NCBI GenBank assembly: GCA_014529385.2
Contig: CM043962.1
Span: 53,463,905 to 53,527,904, forward strand
DNA length: 64,000 nucleotides
Direction of reading: 5' to 3'
Source: Adiantum capillus-veneris
Taxonomy: Eukaryota > Streptophyta > Polypodiopsida > Polypodiales > Pteridaceae
Shown here: piece after piece, positions 1 to 11,571 of the stretch
Layout: each line of letters opens with the position of its first letter
How positions within the stretch are numbered: the stretch's first letter is position 1
Notes under the pieces: generated by a model
Told to the model about the DNA's origin: nothing
Database searches by the model: none
What the model saw: only the letters and a program-made list of their open reading frames with translations
Program-made: the position numbers and the translations under genes

Positions 1-15
1 GATGTTCATGACCCA

Positions 16-107
16 TTGCATACAAAGAACCTAGTAGAAACCTGCAAACTATATTCATTCAGTCAGTTGCGTATAGAGAACCTAGCACAAACCTGCAAAC
101 TGAATTC
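16..107. repeat. Two-copy 50-bp tandem repeat
   Basis: Two adjacent copies about 50 bp apart share the core AGAACCTAG followed by AAACCTGCAAACT, with scattered substitutions. The window edge may cut a longer array. No function is apparent. Confidence 0.6.
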
Positions 108-559
108 GCTACTAGTGCTGACTTGGAGCTGTCAATATTGGGGAGCAACTACCATGTGGAAAAGATGAGGCAAGGGTGCGAAGCAAGGAAGGGCATACTA
201 CAAACGCTATGCAGGCAGGAGCAGACTCGCAGAGTACAATCACTAGGAAATTTGGAGTTTTTAATTTTAGTCCCGTTTGTTTATACATGTCAAATGCGTG
301 TGAAAGTATGCATCTGCAAACGTATGTTTCAGCAAACATACGCGTATGATAAAAACTATATTTCCATTTATATTCTCCTTCACATCCAATATTTATCTAC
401 TCTTAATCTAGGACCAAATATAGATTCCCCTTATTTCCATTTATAACTTCCTTCATATCCGATTTCATATCTACTCTTATCAACCCAATTATAGTGAATA
501 TAGGTCATGAATGAAAATATTAAAAAACAAAAATGGATATAGTGAAGCAAGTTATTACC

Positions 560-1130
560 TGAGATTGTTCAAGAAGATGCATAGGATGTTTGACATATGA
601 ATTTCTTCCAATACGCTTTCTGCACACATCCTTCTTATTGGGTGAAACACGAGTGTTAGACATCAAAAAAGAGAAGATCAACTCTTTCTCATCAGGTGTT
701 ATGAAACCACGATCCATGGGCTATCGAGCACACAAAGATATTGGCAAATTGCCATCACCTGCTGACCTTAACCGATTCTTTGCAGCTATGAAGTTCCTCT
801 TGTGCAAATTTAGCAGTTTAGATGCAGCTGAAATATTCAATTTTGAGGTAGATGTACACTCAACATTCATAAGCATTGTGGTGATGAACCTTTTAAGAAA
901 GAGCTCATGTCCGCTCTTGGGTAATTTGATTGCATCTATTGTGTTGCGTATGGCTTCAATGAAGGTTTTTTGTGCCCTGGGCATTTCCAGGTCTCCAAGA
1001 GAAGGATGATTGATAAACTTGGACAAAATATCTGAGCGTGATGCAACATCAAGGGTCTTTGTACGCCGATTGAAGAGCATAACAAGGTCACTGCAAAGTC
1101 TTTGACACTGTGAGCGGAATGGAAACACAC
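560..1130 (-). pseudogene. Unassigned protein relic, probable internal exon
   Basis: I do not recognise this protein. Read on the minus strand it gives about 180 residues of ordinary soluble-looking sequence with a single internal TAG (near 719). It contains a helical stretch with LNLHKRNFIAAKNRL and then KKDVCRKRIGRNSYVKHP, rich in Lys and Arg. The 3' end is a good plant splice donor (CAG followed by GTAATA at about 560). AG dinucleotides after pyrimidine-rich sequence near 1095-1110 could be the acceptor, so this may be one exon. The basic, helix-rich composition would suit a DNA-binding or transposase-accessory protein, but that is a guess. It lies alone; no neighbouring exon was identified. 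Confidence 0.4.
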
Positions 1131-1171
1131 AGAACGCCTCTATAATGACCCGACACACACTCTTGGGATGA

Positions 1172-1311
1172 TACACACACACACACACACGATGGGGCAC
1201 CACTCGGCTTACACAACCCACCTGGTGGAGACAGGGAACACACCTATGGAGTGAGAGGAGAGAGACTACCCATTTACCCACTCCACACAAAGAGACACAC
1301 ACACACACACC
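1172..1311. repeat. Two short (AC)n microsatellites
   Basis: (AC) runs lie at about 1172-1190 and 1295-1311, separated by roughly 100 bp of unrelated sequence. They fall upstream of the relic at 560-1130 and explain the VCVCV-type translations seen there, which are not real protein. Confidence 0.8.
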
Positions 1312-2399
1312 CAAAAAACTCAGCTCAAAAGAGTAGAATTTCTGATGTTTAGATACGATTGAGTTTGGTCCAACACCAACGGGGCAAATAGCTCACACAA
1401 TATCGGTAAAATATGCCAGATACAATCACAAATTGGAGCAGAAGCTTCACTCACAAGAGAAACTTACACATCCAAAACAGCAAAAAAATAGTGAGGAATT
1501 TGGCAAAATGGATAGCGCCATCGCGTCCGGAATGGCCCAAAACCCCATTCTACAATGTCAAAGTGCTCAAATCCGACTTTGGATGAGCAGTTTACGGCCA
1601 AAACAGGCTCCAAAATGAGCAAAAACACAGTTGCGGTTGTTCCTCCTCTTCTCTCCACATTTTTTTTGGTCTTCTCTCAATTTTTTCAGTTCCCACACTT
1701 AGCTTTATTAATTGGTCACCCTTGGCCTTTTAGTTGACCTCAAACGCATCCCGATCATGCCAAAAGCTGACCTTGCAGTGCATAGTTGTCACCTTTTTGC
1801 ATCATCCGCACACCTGGCACTCAACTTTTTTCAATAATGCATCCGGCCACCACGTGAAGTGGCCCCAAAATACGGTACTCATGATGACCTTTTTGCATAA
1901 TTATCACAAGAAAACACCGATGTTGTGTCCATACTTATCCATGTGCAAATATAGACCCCATTCGACCTCCTCACGCCACTAGATGCCATCTGACACACCT
2001 TCTTACCTCATGTCGTCAGCCCGCGGATAGCTTCCTCGAGAAGTTTTATGCGCTACCAACTCCTCATTATTATAGAAAGAGCACACTGGTAGTGGTAATA
2101 GTGAAAATCGATGCACTATAAACAATGTTGTCCTACCTGTACACATGTGGGCCCCACTAACCACCTGGCTCTGGAAAATGGGCAATCCTTTATTCGATGC
2201 ACCATGCATGTGTATGTACATATGTGCAATCCCTTGCTCCAAAAAATTTCTGACATAATTTGCCCATCTCCTAGCGTGCTAGATCATTCATGATCAACAG
2301 CAACAAAAAGAGATATGAGACTCGCCTCATCACAGGTCTCCTCATCCCTCACAGACATTACTTATTCTTCAGAAAGCTCATCTTGCTCCACCATCATCA
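1312..2399. other. Unassigned intergenic stretch
   Basis: About 1.1 kb without a reading frame I can assign. Both strands are closed by frequent stops, and no terminal repeats or RNA gene were seen. Confidence 0.5.
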
Positions 2400-3060
2400 A
2401 TCTAGCATGATACAACTTAAGAAGCAACCATTTACCCTTGAATTATGTAGGATTCCATCCAGGTTAGCCAGATGATATGTATCATTCGGAACACTCCATT
2501 ACCTTGAAAGGGCCTTCCCACTTAATTTGAAACTTCTTTTGGAAGGTGTTGTCCAGCTTACTATTGTACTGCAAAACTAAGTCATACTTCTTGATAACCT
2601 TACTTTTGACCTTTTCATTTATCTTTGCCAAAGCCTTATCCTGCATCTGCCCATAACGCTCCAATGCACTCATCCTATCCAACTAGACCTCTTGTAACTG
2701 TAAGAGCCTCTCTTTGAATGCATCACTAGGCGGTGCAAGTAGCTTCTCTAGCATCTTTCTTGCAGGCAGCTCTACTTCCACAAGCAATAGTGCTTCCTTT
2801 CCATACACCAAATGAAAGGGAGTAAACCATGTACATGTCTTCACCGAAGTACGATAAGCCCATAATGCACTAGGCAATTCCAAATCCCAATTCTTTCCTT
2901 GGTGCTCTGTCACTTTCGAAAGAATTTGTACCAACTCACCATTGAATCTTTCATTTAAACCATTACACTACGGGTAATAAGGAGTAGTATGATGGTGCCT
3001 AATCTTCATCTTTGCACATAAAAAGTCTAGCAGTTTAGCTCTAAATTCTGGCCTGCACAT
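2400..3060 (-). pseudogene. Ty3/gypsy integrase fragment (core end plus C-terminal domain)
   Basis: On the minus strand the frame runs from the end of the integrase catalytic core into the C-terminal domain. A degenerate PYYP-x-CNGLNERFNG segment near 2960 matches the usual PYHPQTNGQVERFNG motif that carries the catalytic Glu. It is followed by WAYRTSVKT, the HLVYGKEA segment typical of plant Ty3 integrases, a basic coiled region, and KWEGPFKV. Two in-frame TAG codons replace expected Gln residues (at about 2970 and 2683), and the frame breaks again after 2482. Upstream integrase, RNase H and reverse transcriptase are absent. Family assignment is secure; the element is a dead fragment. Confidence 0.85.
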
Positions 3061-4034
3061 GTGTTCATAGCAAATTTTGGACATCAAAATTTCACAAAAT
3101 CATCACTTTAAGACAAGGAAATCCCATAAAAGAATAAAATCCCCACAATTCTCAATCTATATGTCCAAATGAACTGAAACTTAATGTATGTGTGCAACAC
3201 AACATGCAAAAGATGGGTGTAAAGTCAAAAGATCAAATCTGCTTCCAGAATCACCCTTTAGACATCATACACGTATGATGTTTGTTGATGAATTTTTGAT
3301 CAACACACGCTTTCTAGCTATCCAATTGATCTCGAAATAACATCTTTCGAGTGCACTTAAGGAGAATCCTTTTTTTAGAAAAAACTAAAGTAATCAACCA
3401 TCACACAAGTGTTAGTAGGATTACCGACAGTGGTGTTGTGGGAGCAAATCATAACACCTATAAAGTGCACGCAACACTACCTAGATCAACATAATGTCAA
3501 TCGAGGGCACGATAGGCACATGGAGGCATTATTTTTAGCTTGTCAATCTAAGACCATCCCACACATACAACACTCTGGTTGGCTAACTAAACCACAATCA
3601 GGAATCTTACTACTCTCAACTACACCACGCAACCCACATACACATAAACGGAAGGAAAGTCACCAAATCATACCAGAATTGTTCAAAACTCAAGAACACC
3701 ATCCCCTCACTAGGATACACCTACCCCAAATCCTCTACACTCAAAATCCTCACTTCAAACCCATCTGTGGAAAACGGTATGAATTTTGGAAGTGCCCAAA
3801 ATTGAAATCTACCTTTGCGTAGCCTATGTCTCCATGATTCTAATGACTACTTGCATACAAAAAAAAGACATCATTTGATACACTTACAACCACGAATAGA
3901 TCTTAGATGCGTTAGCACGTTTGCTCCATTCCATGTGGAATGCTTGGCATTGTTGTGTAGCTATTGCCAAGCCAAGCATGATGTTACAGATGGATCTCCA
4001 ATGTGATGAACAAGTGGGGAGTAGTGCTAGGATA

Positions 4035-4037
<3 letters not shown>
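3061..4037. other. Unassigned AT-rich stretch
   Basis: About 1 kb with no recognisable protein. One 137-codon open frame on the plus strand (3409-3822) is low in complexity and resembles nothing I know, so I do not call it a gene. Confidence 0.45.

Positions 4038-4117
<80 letters not shown>
4038..4117. repeat. (CT)n microsatellite, about 40 units
   Basis: An uninterrupted CT/AG run of about 80 bp. It produces false LSLSLS and RERERE frames on the two strands. Confidence 0.98.
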
Positions 4118-4120
<3 letters not shown>

Positions 4121-4379
4121 ACACACACAATTGACAATAGCTTAAAACTTGATTATGATAAAAAGTTTCTCTTGAAAAATGACCTAGGTACCTTATTTAA
4201 ATAGAGTTTAATGGGAAAAATGGCTTTGTATATACAATCTAGGTGTTCCATTGCACCCCGGCTTCTGCAACTAGAGTAGCTACTCATTAAAAATGATTTT
4301 TTAACCATAATCTGTAGCATTTCATAACTCTTTGAAATTAAATCTTTCTTGAGTTATGTCGTGCTATTGACCCATAGGT

Positions 4380-4641
4380 CAACACCACCCAAGGACATGT
4401 CCAAGATAGTTGATGACTTTGATGAGCCTAGATGTACAAAGGCTGAGCGAAGGAAGACACAAGTTGAAACAAACCTTGAAAGAGGTGTGGACAATAGAGA
4501 TGAAAAGTGAGAACAAAAAAAAAATAGAGAAGGACAAATAAGTGTACCCTCCCATTACTGAAGCTACACCATTGAGTACCATAAGATTCTTGTTGAGCAT
4601 TCGATTAGGAAAAGGCAGCTAGGGAAATCTTATGATGGACC
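4380..4641 (+). pseudogene. Ty3/gypsy pol segment upstream of the reverse transcriptase (split by insertion)
   Basis: The plus-strand frame, with one stop, gives a charged stretch ending LGKSYDG, which continues after the 772-bp inserted element as PKDAKR and then into the reverse transcriptase. The join is supported by the 8-bp duplication GATGGACC on both sides of the insertion. It probably links protease to reverse transcriptase, but no catalytic motif is present here. Confidence 0.4.
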
Positions 4642-5413
4642 CCCGGGGGATTCACTCTATATACAAAACAGGATGCCACCTGCGAGCGGACAACTTTGAT
4701 AAAACCCCTATATACGACTCATATTAGGAAATATGACCCCCCTTTCTACGCTTATAAGACAATCAATGCAAAAAACTACCATACCCCTATCTTACATATA
4801 AATTTTAGGTCTCACATGATCTAACTGAGTAAAACTAGTCAAAGAGCGTGTAGCATAGTGGCTGGCAACGTACTAAGGAACCACTTTTGTTGATAACTAT
4901 ATGTGCCCTCAATGTGTCTTAGTTTGACTTTCAAAATATGTGCCCGTTCAGCTTGCACTCTAGCTACTCGTCCAATTTGACCCATCGAAATTTACTCAAA
5001 AGACATGGCTATAAAGTTGTGTTAGATTCTCCATGTAAATTTTCATCTATACAACATATTTATAGATTTCATCCTTCAACAAATGAACTATAATCACAAA
5101 ACAAGAAATTTATACAAAGCAGTGTTAGTGCTTGCATGTATCTTTGTAGCTATTGACTCACAAGTTCGAGGGGAAAATCTTTTGGGAAGCCATGATTTGA
5201 AACACAAAAACTTCCTCTCACTTTTCTGTTTTATCACTCCCCCCCCCCCCCCCCCCCCCTCCATAAATATGATACCCCCTCCCTTATTTTTAAGCTCGGG
5301 AGATAAATTATTGGGGGCCTGTCCCTAACTTATACGCTTATGTAACTTGTAAAAAAAAACCCCTCCCTTTCACTTACGTGGTACGGTAAGTTTTTCATGG
5401 TGAATCCCCCGGG
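4642..5413. mobile_element. 772-bp non-autonomous DNA transposon, 14-bp TIR and 8-bp TSD
   Basis: The ends are perfect inverted repeats, CCCGGGGGATTCAC at the left and its complement at the right, flanked by the direct repeat GATGGACC (4634-4641 and 5414-5421). An 8-bp duplication is the hAT-superfamily length; the terminal sequence itself is not one I can assign. The interior has no transposase frame. It holds a run of 21 C residues (5239-5259) and several C-rich blocks. It interrupts a Ty3 pol, so it is younger than that element. The boundaries are read directly from sequence; the superfamily is inferred. Confidence 0.85.
5239..5259. repeat. Poly-C tract, 21 residues
   Basis: An unbroken run of 21 C inside the 772-bp element, followed by TCC. 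Tracts like this are prone to length error in sequencing. Confidence 0.95.
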
Positions 5414-5421
5414 GATGGACC

Positions 5422-6640
5422 TAAGGATGCTAAAAGATAGATCTAGTAGAACCAGGTGAGGAGCCAAGCCGAATTATATTGCTACCAATTTGTCTCTTAA
5501 TGAGGAAAAAGTATTAATCAAGACACTCAAGAGGCATAAGGATGTATTTCTTGGTCTTATAAGGGTAATTGATCCTACAATTTGTCAGCACATAATTCCC
5601 CTGAAGATAGATGTTAAGCCAAGCAGACAACATCTATATACTTACAATGAAACCTTTTCAAAAAAGATCAAGGAGAAGATTGATAAGTTGAAGGAAGTTG
5701 AGTTCATCTATAAGATAGAACATGCTAATTGGGTATCTCCATTTGTTGTAGTACCCAAAAATAATGGTACTTTGAGAGTATGCATGAGTTTTGAAAGTGA
5801 ATGCAGCCACTATTTGTGATGCGATGAATATAAGTTTCTCATTATTGATCATGCCTTGGAATGATTGGATGATGGTAAGAAAACATATAGCTTCTTATAA
5901 AAAAATTCAGGTTCTAACCAATTGGTTGTTAAATAAGAAGATCAATATAAGATGGATTTTGCTACTGAGTGGGGAGTTTTTGTATATCGTGTGATGCCGT
6001 TTGTGGTGATGAATTCACATGCCACCTTCCAAAGACTGGTGGCTCATTCTTTCAAGGAATACTTGCACATAAGTTTTAGAAATTTATATAATGATCGTGT
6101 GTATAGATTCAATGTTTCACAAAGACCATACATGACATGTAAAAGAGTATTCAAAAAATGTCACACATACTGGATCTGTCTTAATTTAAAGAAGTGTGTT
6201 TTCATGGTTAGGCAATGCAAGATCCTAGGACATATCATATTAGCAAACCAAATATTCAGGGATATGGATAAAACCAATGTGATTGTGAAAATTCCATGTC
6301 CAAAGACAATTAGAGAGGTTCAATCATTTATGAGAGATTGTGAATCATCTACATGTATGCTATAATTGCCAAACCTCTTTATAGCTCGATAGTGGCATTT
6401 GGTTGGAAAAAAGACTGTGAGGAACCATTTGAAAATTTGAAGCAAGCATTAGTATCAACCCATATCCTTAAGGCACAAGATTGGAATAAGATCTTCCATG
6501 CAGTGCATATTGATGCCTCTGCTTTTTCAATTGGATGTATATTGGCACAACCATTAGAAGGCGATATGGATTTCCCAATTTTCTATACCACTCACCAATT
6601 AAATAGTGTTGAGCCAGCCACCTTTTCAACTACTTAGTGC
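5422..6640 (+). pseudogene. Ty3/gypsy reverse transcriptase - RNase H, degraded
   Basis: The open stretch 5490-5819 starts with EKVLIKTLKRHKDVF, then IIPLKIDVKPSRQ, then VSPFVVVPKNNGTLRVCM, all standard for the Ty3 reverse-transcriptase N-terminus. After frameshifts the frame resumes at 5952 with MPFVVMNSHATFQRL (normally MPFGLxNAPATFQR). The catalytic YxDD box is destroyed: the position reads NLYND. The connection and RNase H regions follow: CKILGHI, then FGWKKDCEEPFENLKQAL, then HIDASAFSIGCILAQ, where the RNase H Asp survives. Frameshifts, stops and a deletion of the central fingers and palm make it clearly dead. It is the upstream part of the pol that continues at 6700-7617 and 13064-13914. 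Confidence 0.9.
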
Positions 6641-6699
6641 GCGATTGTATCATTGAACCTCTGATGATATACTAATGTTTTGTATTGAAGACTTTGATA

Positions 6700-7617
6700 T
6701 CCCGTACACTTGATGGAAGCACATACCACTATGGGATGTGTACACCAAGGGAAGATTTTGACCGATCATATTTTGATGAAAATGGGAGTCTTCTAGCCTA
6801 GCATGAAGCTTGATGTCCACATATATGTTATAAATTGCATTTCATGTTTAGCTAGACCACTTGTAGAAAATGCTATAGTGTTTCAAGTGATCATAACACC
6901 TCCCCTGAGTAGGTACATTGTAAACAGGTACAGTGTAAATAGTAGGTACATTGTAAATAGTTTGAACTAGGTTCACTTTCCATAAATTATGTCAAAAAAA
7001 CAATTATTACAATCCAAACATAGGCACATCCATATGATCTGATCCAGAATCAATTGTACAAGCATTGTAAACATAATCATCTTAGACTTTGTGCATACAA
7101 AAGTGAATACCTGGCTATTTTTCAAGAAGCACATTTGGGACAAGCTAGAGGTCATTCTTTTACCACCAAAACTTCTTGGCAAAATATGGTGGCCAACACT
7201 CTTCATAGATGTTGATGCATATGTGAGGAGGTGCAACAAATGCCAAAGAGAAAAAAAGTCACTTAAGAAGGATGAAATACCTATGAGACCAATGGTGGGA
7301 GCACATGCATTTTCCAACAAGCGAGGGTTAGACTCTAAGTTGCACTATACGTTATACGATGTACATATAATACGCTTTAAATGGACGTAATGCTTGGCTA
7401 TTTTTTGAGAAGCACGTTTGGGGCAAGCTAGAGGTCATTTTTTTACCACCAAAACTGCTTGGAAAAATATGGTGGCCGACACTCTTCATAGATGCTGATG
7501 CATATGTGAAGAGGTGCGACAAATGCCAAAGAGGCACAAAAACTTCACTTCAGAAGGATGAAATGCCTATGAGGCCAATGGTGGGAGCACATGCATTTGC
7601 CAAGCGGGGGTTAGACT
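6700..7617 (+). pseudogene. Ty3/gypsy integrase N-terminal zinc-binding region, partly duplicated
   Basis: Degraded sequence that ends in the integrase HHCC zinc-binding domain: WWPTLFIDVDAYVRRCNKCQR followed by a basic linker and MRPMVGAHAF. Cys-x2-Cys and its lead-in are clear; the His pair lies upstream in another frame. The same 283-bp segment occurs twice in tandem (about 7102-7389 and 7390-7672). In intact relatives the next residues are W-G-L-D-F-V-G-P; here the frame is cut at R-G-L-D by the transposon starting at 7618 and resumes at 13064. Confidence 0.8.
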
Positions 7618-7672
7618 CTAAGTTGCACTATATGTTATATGATGTACGTATAATACACTTTAAATGAACGTA
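7102..7672. repeat. 283-bp tandem duplication spanning a transposon-target junction
   Basis: Copies at about 7102-7389 and 7390-7672 align over their whole length with roughly 10 percent mismatch and one small indel. Matching landmarks (TGGCTATTT at 7112 and 7395; TAAATGxACGTA at 7378 and 7661) give the same 283-bp offset. Each copy carries integrase sequence, the target site GGTTAGACT and the first 55 or so bases of the 5.4-kb element. The duplication therefore postdates that insertion. Confidence 0.9.
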
Positions 7673-8012
7673 TTATGCGACACATATCTTTATTTGGCCG
7701 TATAATACGATGCCACATCAGCAAAATCATCGTATCGTATAATTTCTTGGAACTCTGATCAAAATAATATTTCGATTGAAATATTATTTTGATCAAAATA
7801 TAGCTCTTTATATACCATGAAAGTGGACTATTTTTCTCAGTCTATTGATCTCTCTTCCCTTATCTCATCTATAGGTGAGCTTTACAACATCAAGAAAAAT
7901 ATTAAAAAAAACCTGTTTAAATTTAGTCATATAAGTTTTTTAGTAAAAGTTTAGAGAAATGGATAAAAGTTTTTTTAGGCTTTCGAGTTTTGAGTTTAGT
8001 CTTTATCTGCTC

Positions 8013-8485
8013 TGTGTGAAGTATATCTTACACTGGGAGGTAAATTAAGTAAGATAGTTAACGATTACTTGCCTTGTGTAGAGGAAACTCACACTTGGAG
8101 GTGATTTGAGATAGTTAAAATTAGCAGTTATTTGCTTTGTGTTGAACTATGTTCACACTTAGAAGTAACTTTAGCTAGATAGTTAAAGCGAAGAGTTACT
8201 TGTTGTGTGTTGAACTATGTTCACGTTCTTAGGTTAGATTTATTTAATGATTGTCTGTCATGTGTAGAGGTATTCTCACACCTAGAAGAGATTTAGAGAA
8301 GTAGTGAATTTTGATTGCTTGCCATGTGTAGAGTTACGCTCACACTTGGAGGTAATTTAGATAGATTTTTTAAAGATATCTTCCTTTGTGTAGAGTTTAC
8401 TCACACTTGGAAGTTAGTGAGATAGATTAAACGATTTATTTATCAGGATTCAGGTGTAAAGTGAAAGCTCACACTTGAAAATAAA
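8013..8485. repeat. Degenerate ~62-bp tandem repeat, about 7 copies (left block)
   Basis: The unit has the core TTGTGTAGAG, a few bases, then CTCACACTTGGAGGT and an AT-rich tail with GATAGTTAA. Copies are strongly diverged but spaced at 55-65 bp. It lies about 400 bp inside the left end of the 5.4-kb element. Confidence 0.75.
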
Positions 8486-8884
8486 ATAAAATTGGTATTT
8501 ATAATTTAAAGAGGTTGAAAACATTGACGAATAAAGTAATCTGAATGGTGTTAGAGCTCAATTTTAGATGTGTATTTAGTAATTAGTTCTATTTGAGTTT
8601 GCACATCTTAAGAAGATGGTGAAAGGATATGAGTGGAGCTACGTAGATGAAATCAATTAAGTCCTAAATGAGCTGTGGACTTTTTGTATGTATTTTGTAA
8701 CATGTGACTTATGCATAAGCCAGTAAAGTTGGCCACATGTGCCACAGAAGGAAGCTTCAAGCACTTTCAAACAGATGAAGCAATTGCAAATGAACTCAAC
8801 TCCGATGATGAAATGGAATGGAACCCGGAAGATATTGATCTAGAATGTTCAAATGTCAAAGAAAGTTATGTGGAGTTTAGCTTC

Positions 8885-8888
<4 letters not shown>

Positions 8889-8963
<75 letters not shown>
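8889..8963. repeat. (CT)n microsatellite, about 37 units
   Basis: A pure CT run inside the 5.4-kb transposon, between the left repeat block and the kinase relic. A short plus-strand open frame running into it from 8711 is not recognisable. Confidence 0.98.
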
Positions 8964-8966
<3 letters not shown>

Positions 8967-9080
8967 TCTATCATTGTCAAAAAGATAGAGGAAGCAAGAA
9001 CATAACTTACACAATTGCAAAAACATCCAACATGTCCATTTGTTCCAACAAATAGAGATCTAGATACCAAAAAAGAGGTT

Positions 9081-11460
9081 TTAGTTACAAATCTTGAGAT
9101 TTAAGATACAAAAAGATCTTAGTATTGTTTGGGAGATTTCGTTTAAATCATGGGCTAGTTCTCCAAAAATATTAGATACACAAAATTTTGAATTTCCAAA
9201 TGAATCATTTGGACCCGCATTGTCTATCTCTTCTTTGTTAACATGGCCATACCTTGCCTCGTGCCATGCCAAATTTCTTTCTAGCTTTGTTATAACAGCA
9301 CACAGCATGGATGGGGTCTCTTGACTTGCCAAATCCACGCCTTTGGCTGCAAGATTCTCAATGACTGCGGTTTGTTCACGCAAATATATGTAATCTCTCT
9401 TGCGAGGAGGATCTTCTTGATTAGCTTCCCATGCATGAATCTTCTTGGTCGGGCGTCCTTTGCCAACACCTCTTGTAGTGGGACAATCGTTCCAATCTAC
9501 TTTGAGCCACAATACATAATAACAATAGCATTGTTGCACAAAGTAAATTTCCACTTGATTTTTAATTTTTTGGAGATTTGTACACTTGGATAAATCTTGA
9601 AAGGATATTTCTTGTGAGGACAGTGTATTGGAAATCTGAAACCTTCAAGGGAGTGGAAGCATACAAAGTAATCCGGGCATAGTTGTCTGCATTGCCTATA
9701 ATTCAGTGTCTCCCCTTGCAGTTTTGATTCGTCTTCTTGGGACGTAGCCAAATTATTGGATCTCCTTGGGCCACCCGAATCTCTTCCTCTCTGTAAATTT
9801 GTTGAGCCAATGCATGATTAAGCAAAGGATCATTAGGCAGTTCTGCATTCTAATCGGGAGCAATATCTTCCATACTTGAAATGCAAAATAATAAACTTTA
9901 ATGAGACAGGTCATAGCACTTAGAAAAGAGAGATGGTTTAGAGTATTTTTGCGATCCAACTTGAAATACTTCAAAACCTTAACTTGAAGAACTTTAAAGA
10001 CGTAGCTGAAAATACGATTAAAGATGTAGTTTGAAATATCACCACACATTGCACACCATTAATTTGACAAAAAGGTTTTTTACTAGCGTAATCATCAATA
10101 GGCCTCAATCCAAATTTGGTTACAACATTATGGGCTCCATTCAAGCAAAGGCCTAAATCCCATATTTTAGGTCTATCTAAGGGTTTCAAGAAATTTCTAC
10201 TAGCAAGATGTTTGTTTACATTTTGCAACAATTCACGCTTGAGAACCTTGGAGGGCTTTGGAATACACGTAGCCAAGCATCTAAGGAAATATATGAGAGC
10301 CTATATATATCAGATTGGTGAAAGGAGGAGGATTGGTGCTGATATTTTCAAGGACAGTCCATGGATAATCTCGTTGAAATTGAGCTCTAGTTTGAGGGGT
10401 GAGATTTTGTATCTTGGGAAATGTTGCCAAAGTGTCTGATGGTGTACTTTGTCCCCAATCCGCAATGCCAGCATACACTCCTCGTTCCCCAAAATGTAGT
10501 AGAATATTTATAGTGTGTAGATCATTGTGAATAAAGTTGTGACTATGCACGAATTTCATCGTCTGCAGAAGAGCGTTGCAGATCGTAAAATGTTGTCTGT
10601 GAACTTCTGTATAGTTCCATATGTGTGCTAAAACTCTTCGGTTCTAGGCTTGATTCCATCATGGTGACATACCTGAATCCAGTACTCAAGGTGACCTCCA
10701 TTCCAAAGCTTGAATATCAACATAGGCCTTTTGCTATAATAAACAAGAGCATGGGGCAATATCATGCCACAATGCTGAACAATTGTAGTAGTTGCCTCCT
10801 GTAGCACAATTTGTAACTTTGGCTTGCTTCCTATCTGGTCCTTGTAGATCTTTGTCGTATAGACAGGATCTTTGAAGAGAGGATGGGCCACTGAAACTTG
10901 TTTCACATTTGCAAAACGACCCTCACCTAATTGGGGTGCTTGCAAGTGAAAGATAGAATGCTCCCCAAGTAAGTGTAGGACAAAATGACATGTTGTATCA
11001 TCCAAATGTACATCTAAGGACTGACATCTAAGGACTGAGCACCTGAAGGAAGAGGTACATCCTCTTCTATCCTAGGACATTTGGAAGAGCCTTCAATCTT
11101 ATCCTTGCTCTTCAATTCTGAATGTAGTTGTGCCACAAGGTGCATTCGCTCTTTGATTCTAGGTTTGGTTTTGATTTCTAGATGAACCATACTCTCAAAG
11201 CTTCTAGTGACCTAGCCTAATAATTGCTTTACTGTGTTATGTATCACTCCATAAGTGTATAGAGATGGGTCAAATGAAACGGGGAATGGACTACACATCT
11301 TCAACGAAAATTGTTCCAGAAGTTCAATCACAAAATCATAGAACTTTGCATGTAGAATGCCTGTCCTCGCAAACGATTGTCTGAAGCTCCATTGAGAGAC
11401 AGAACTAGAGCATCACAAAGGATTTTGTGATGCTGACGTGTTAACTTTGTCTCTACCATG
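9081..11460 (-). pseudogene. Degraded eukaryotic protein kinase-like gene inside the transposon
   Basis: Read on the minus strand, a first Met at 11459 starts a 150-residue N-terminal region without known domain. A kinase fold follows: glycine loop GEGRFANV (about 10910-10930), a VAIK-like Lys in YTTKIYK, Glu in the alphaC region, catalytic loop HNDLHTIN (10520-10540; Asn replaces Arg of HRD, so non-RD), DWG in place of DFG (about 10455), a degenerate APE region, and a frameshifted DIYxL helix before ATCIPKPSKVL. Downstream (9971 to 9081), probably after an AT-rich intron near 9880-10020, come further frames with a basic GKGRPTKK segment. Breaks include a 14-bp tandem duplication near 11020, a +1 shift near 10640, another near 11290 and a TAG near 11215. 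Catalytic residues are kept but the frame is not. No matching domain identifies a substrate. Confidence 0.75.
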
Positions 11461-11571
11461 ACTGAAGCCTGAAAATACATGAAGAAATTATAAGTAAGGT
11501 AAATCTAGAATAGATATAAATTTGATATATATGATTGTAAATAGTGCTCAATAAAAAACTTTCATGAAGAG

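Noticed and set aside
3409-3822. 137-codon open frame on the plus strand
   Set aside because: It has no recognisable domain and simple composition; chance frames of this length are expected in this sequence.
3884-4145. Open frames with RERERE or LSLSLS repeats (also at 8849, 31319, 48419 and 48473)
   Set aside because: They are translations of (CT)n microsatellites and have no codon-level evidence of being genes.
4841-4870. tRNA-like A box (GTAGCATAGTGGC)
   Set aside because: No B box at the right distance and no cloverleaf could be found.
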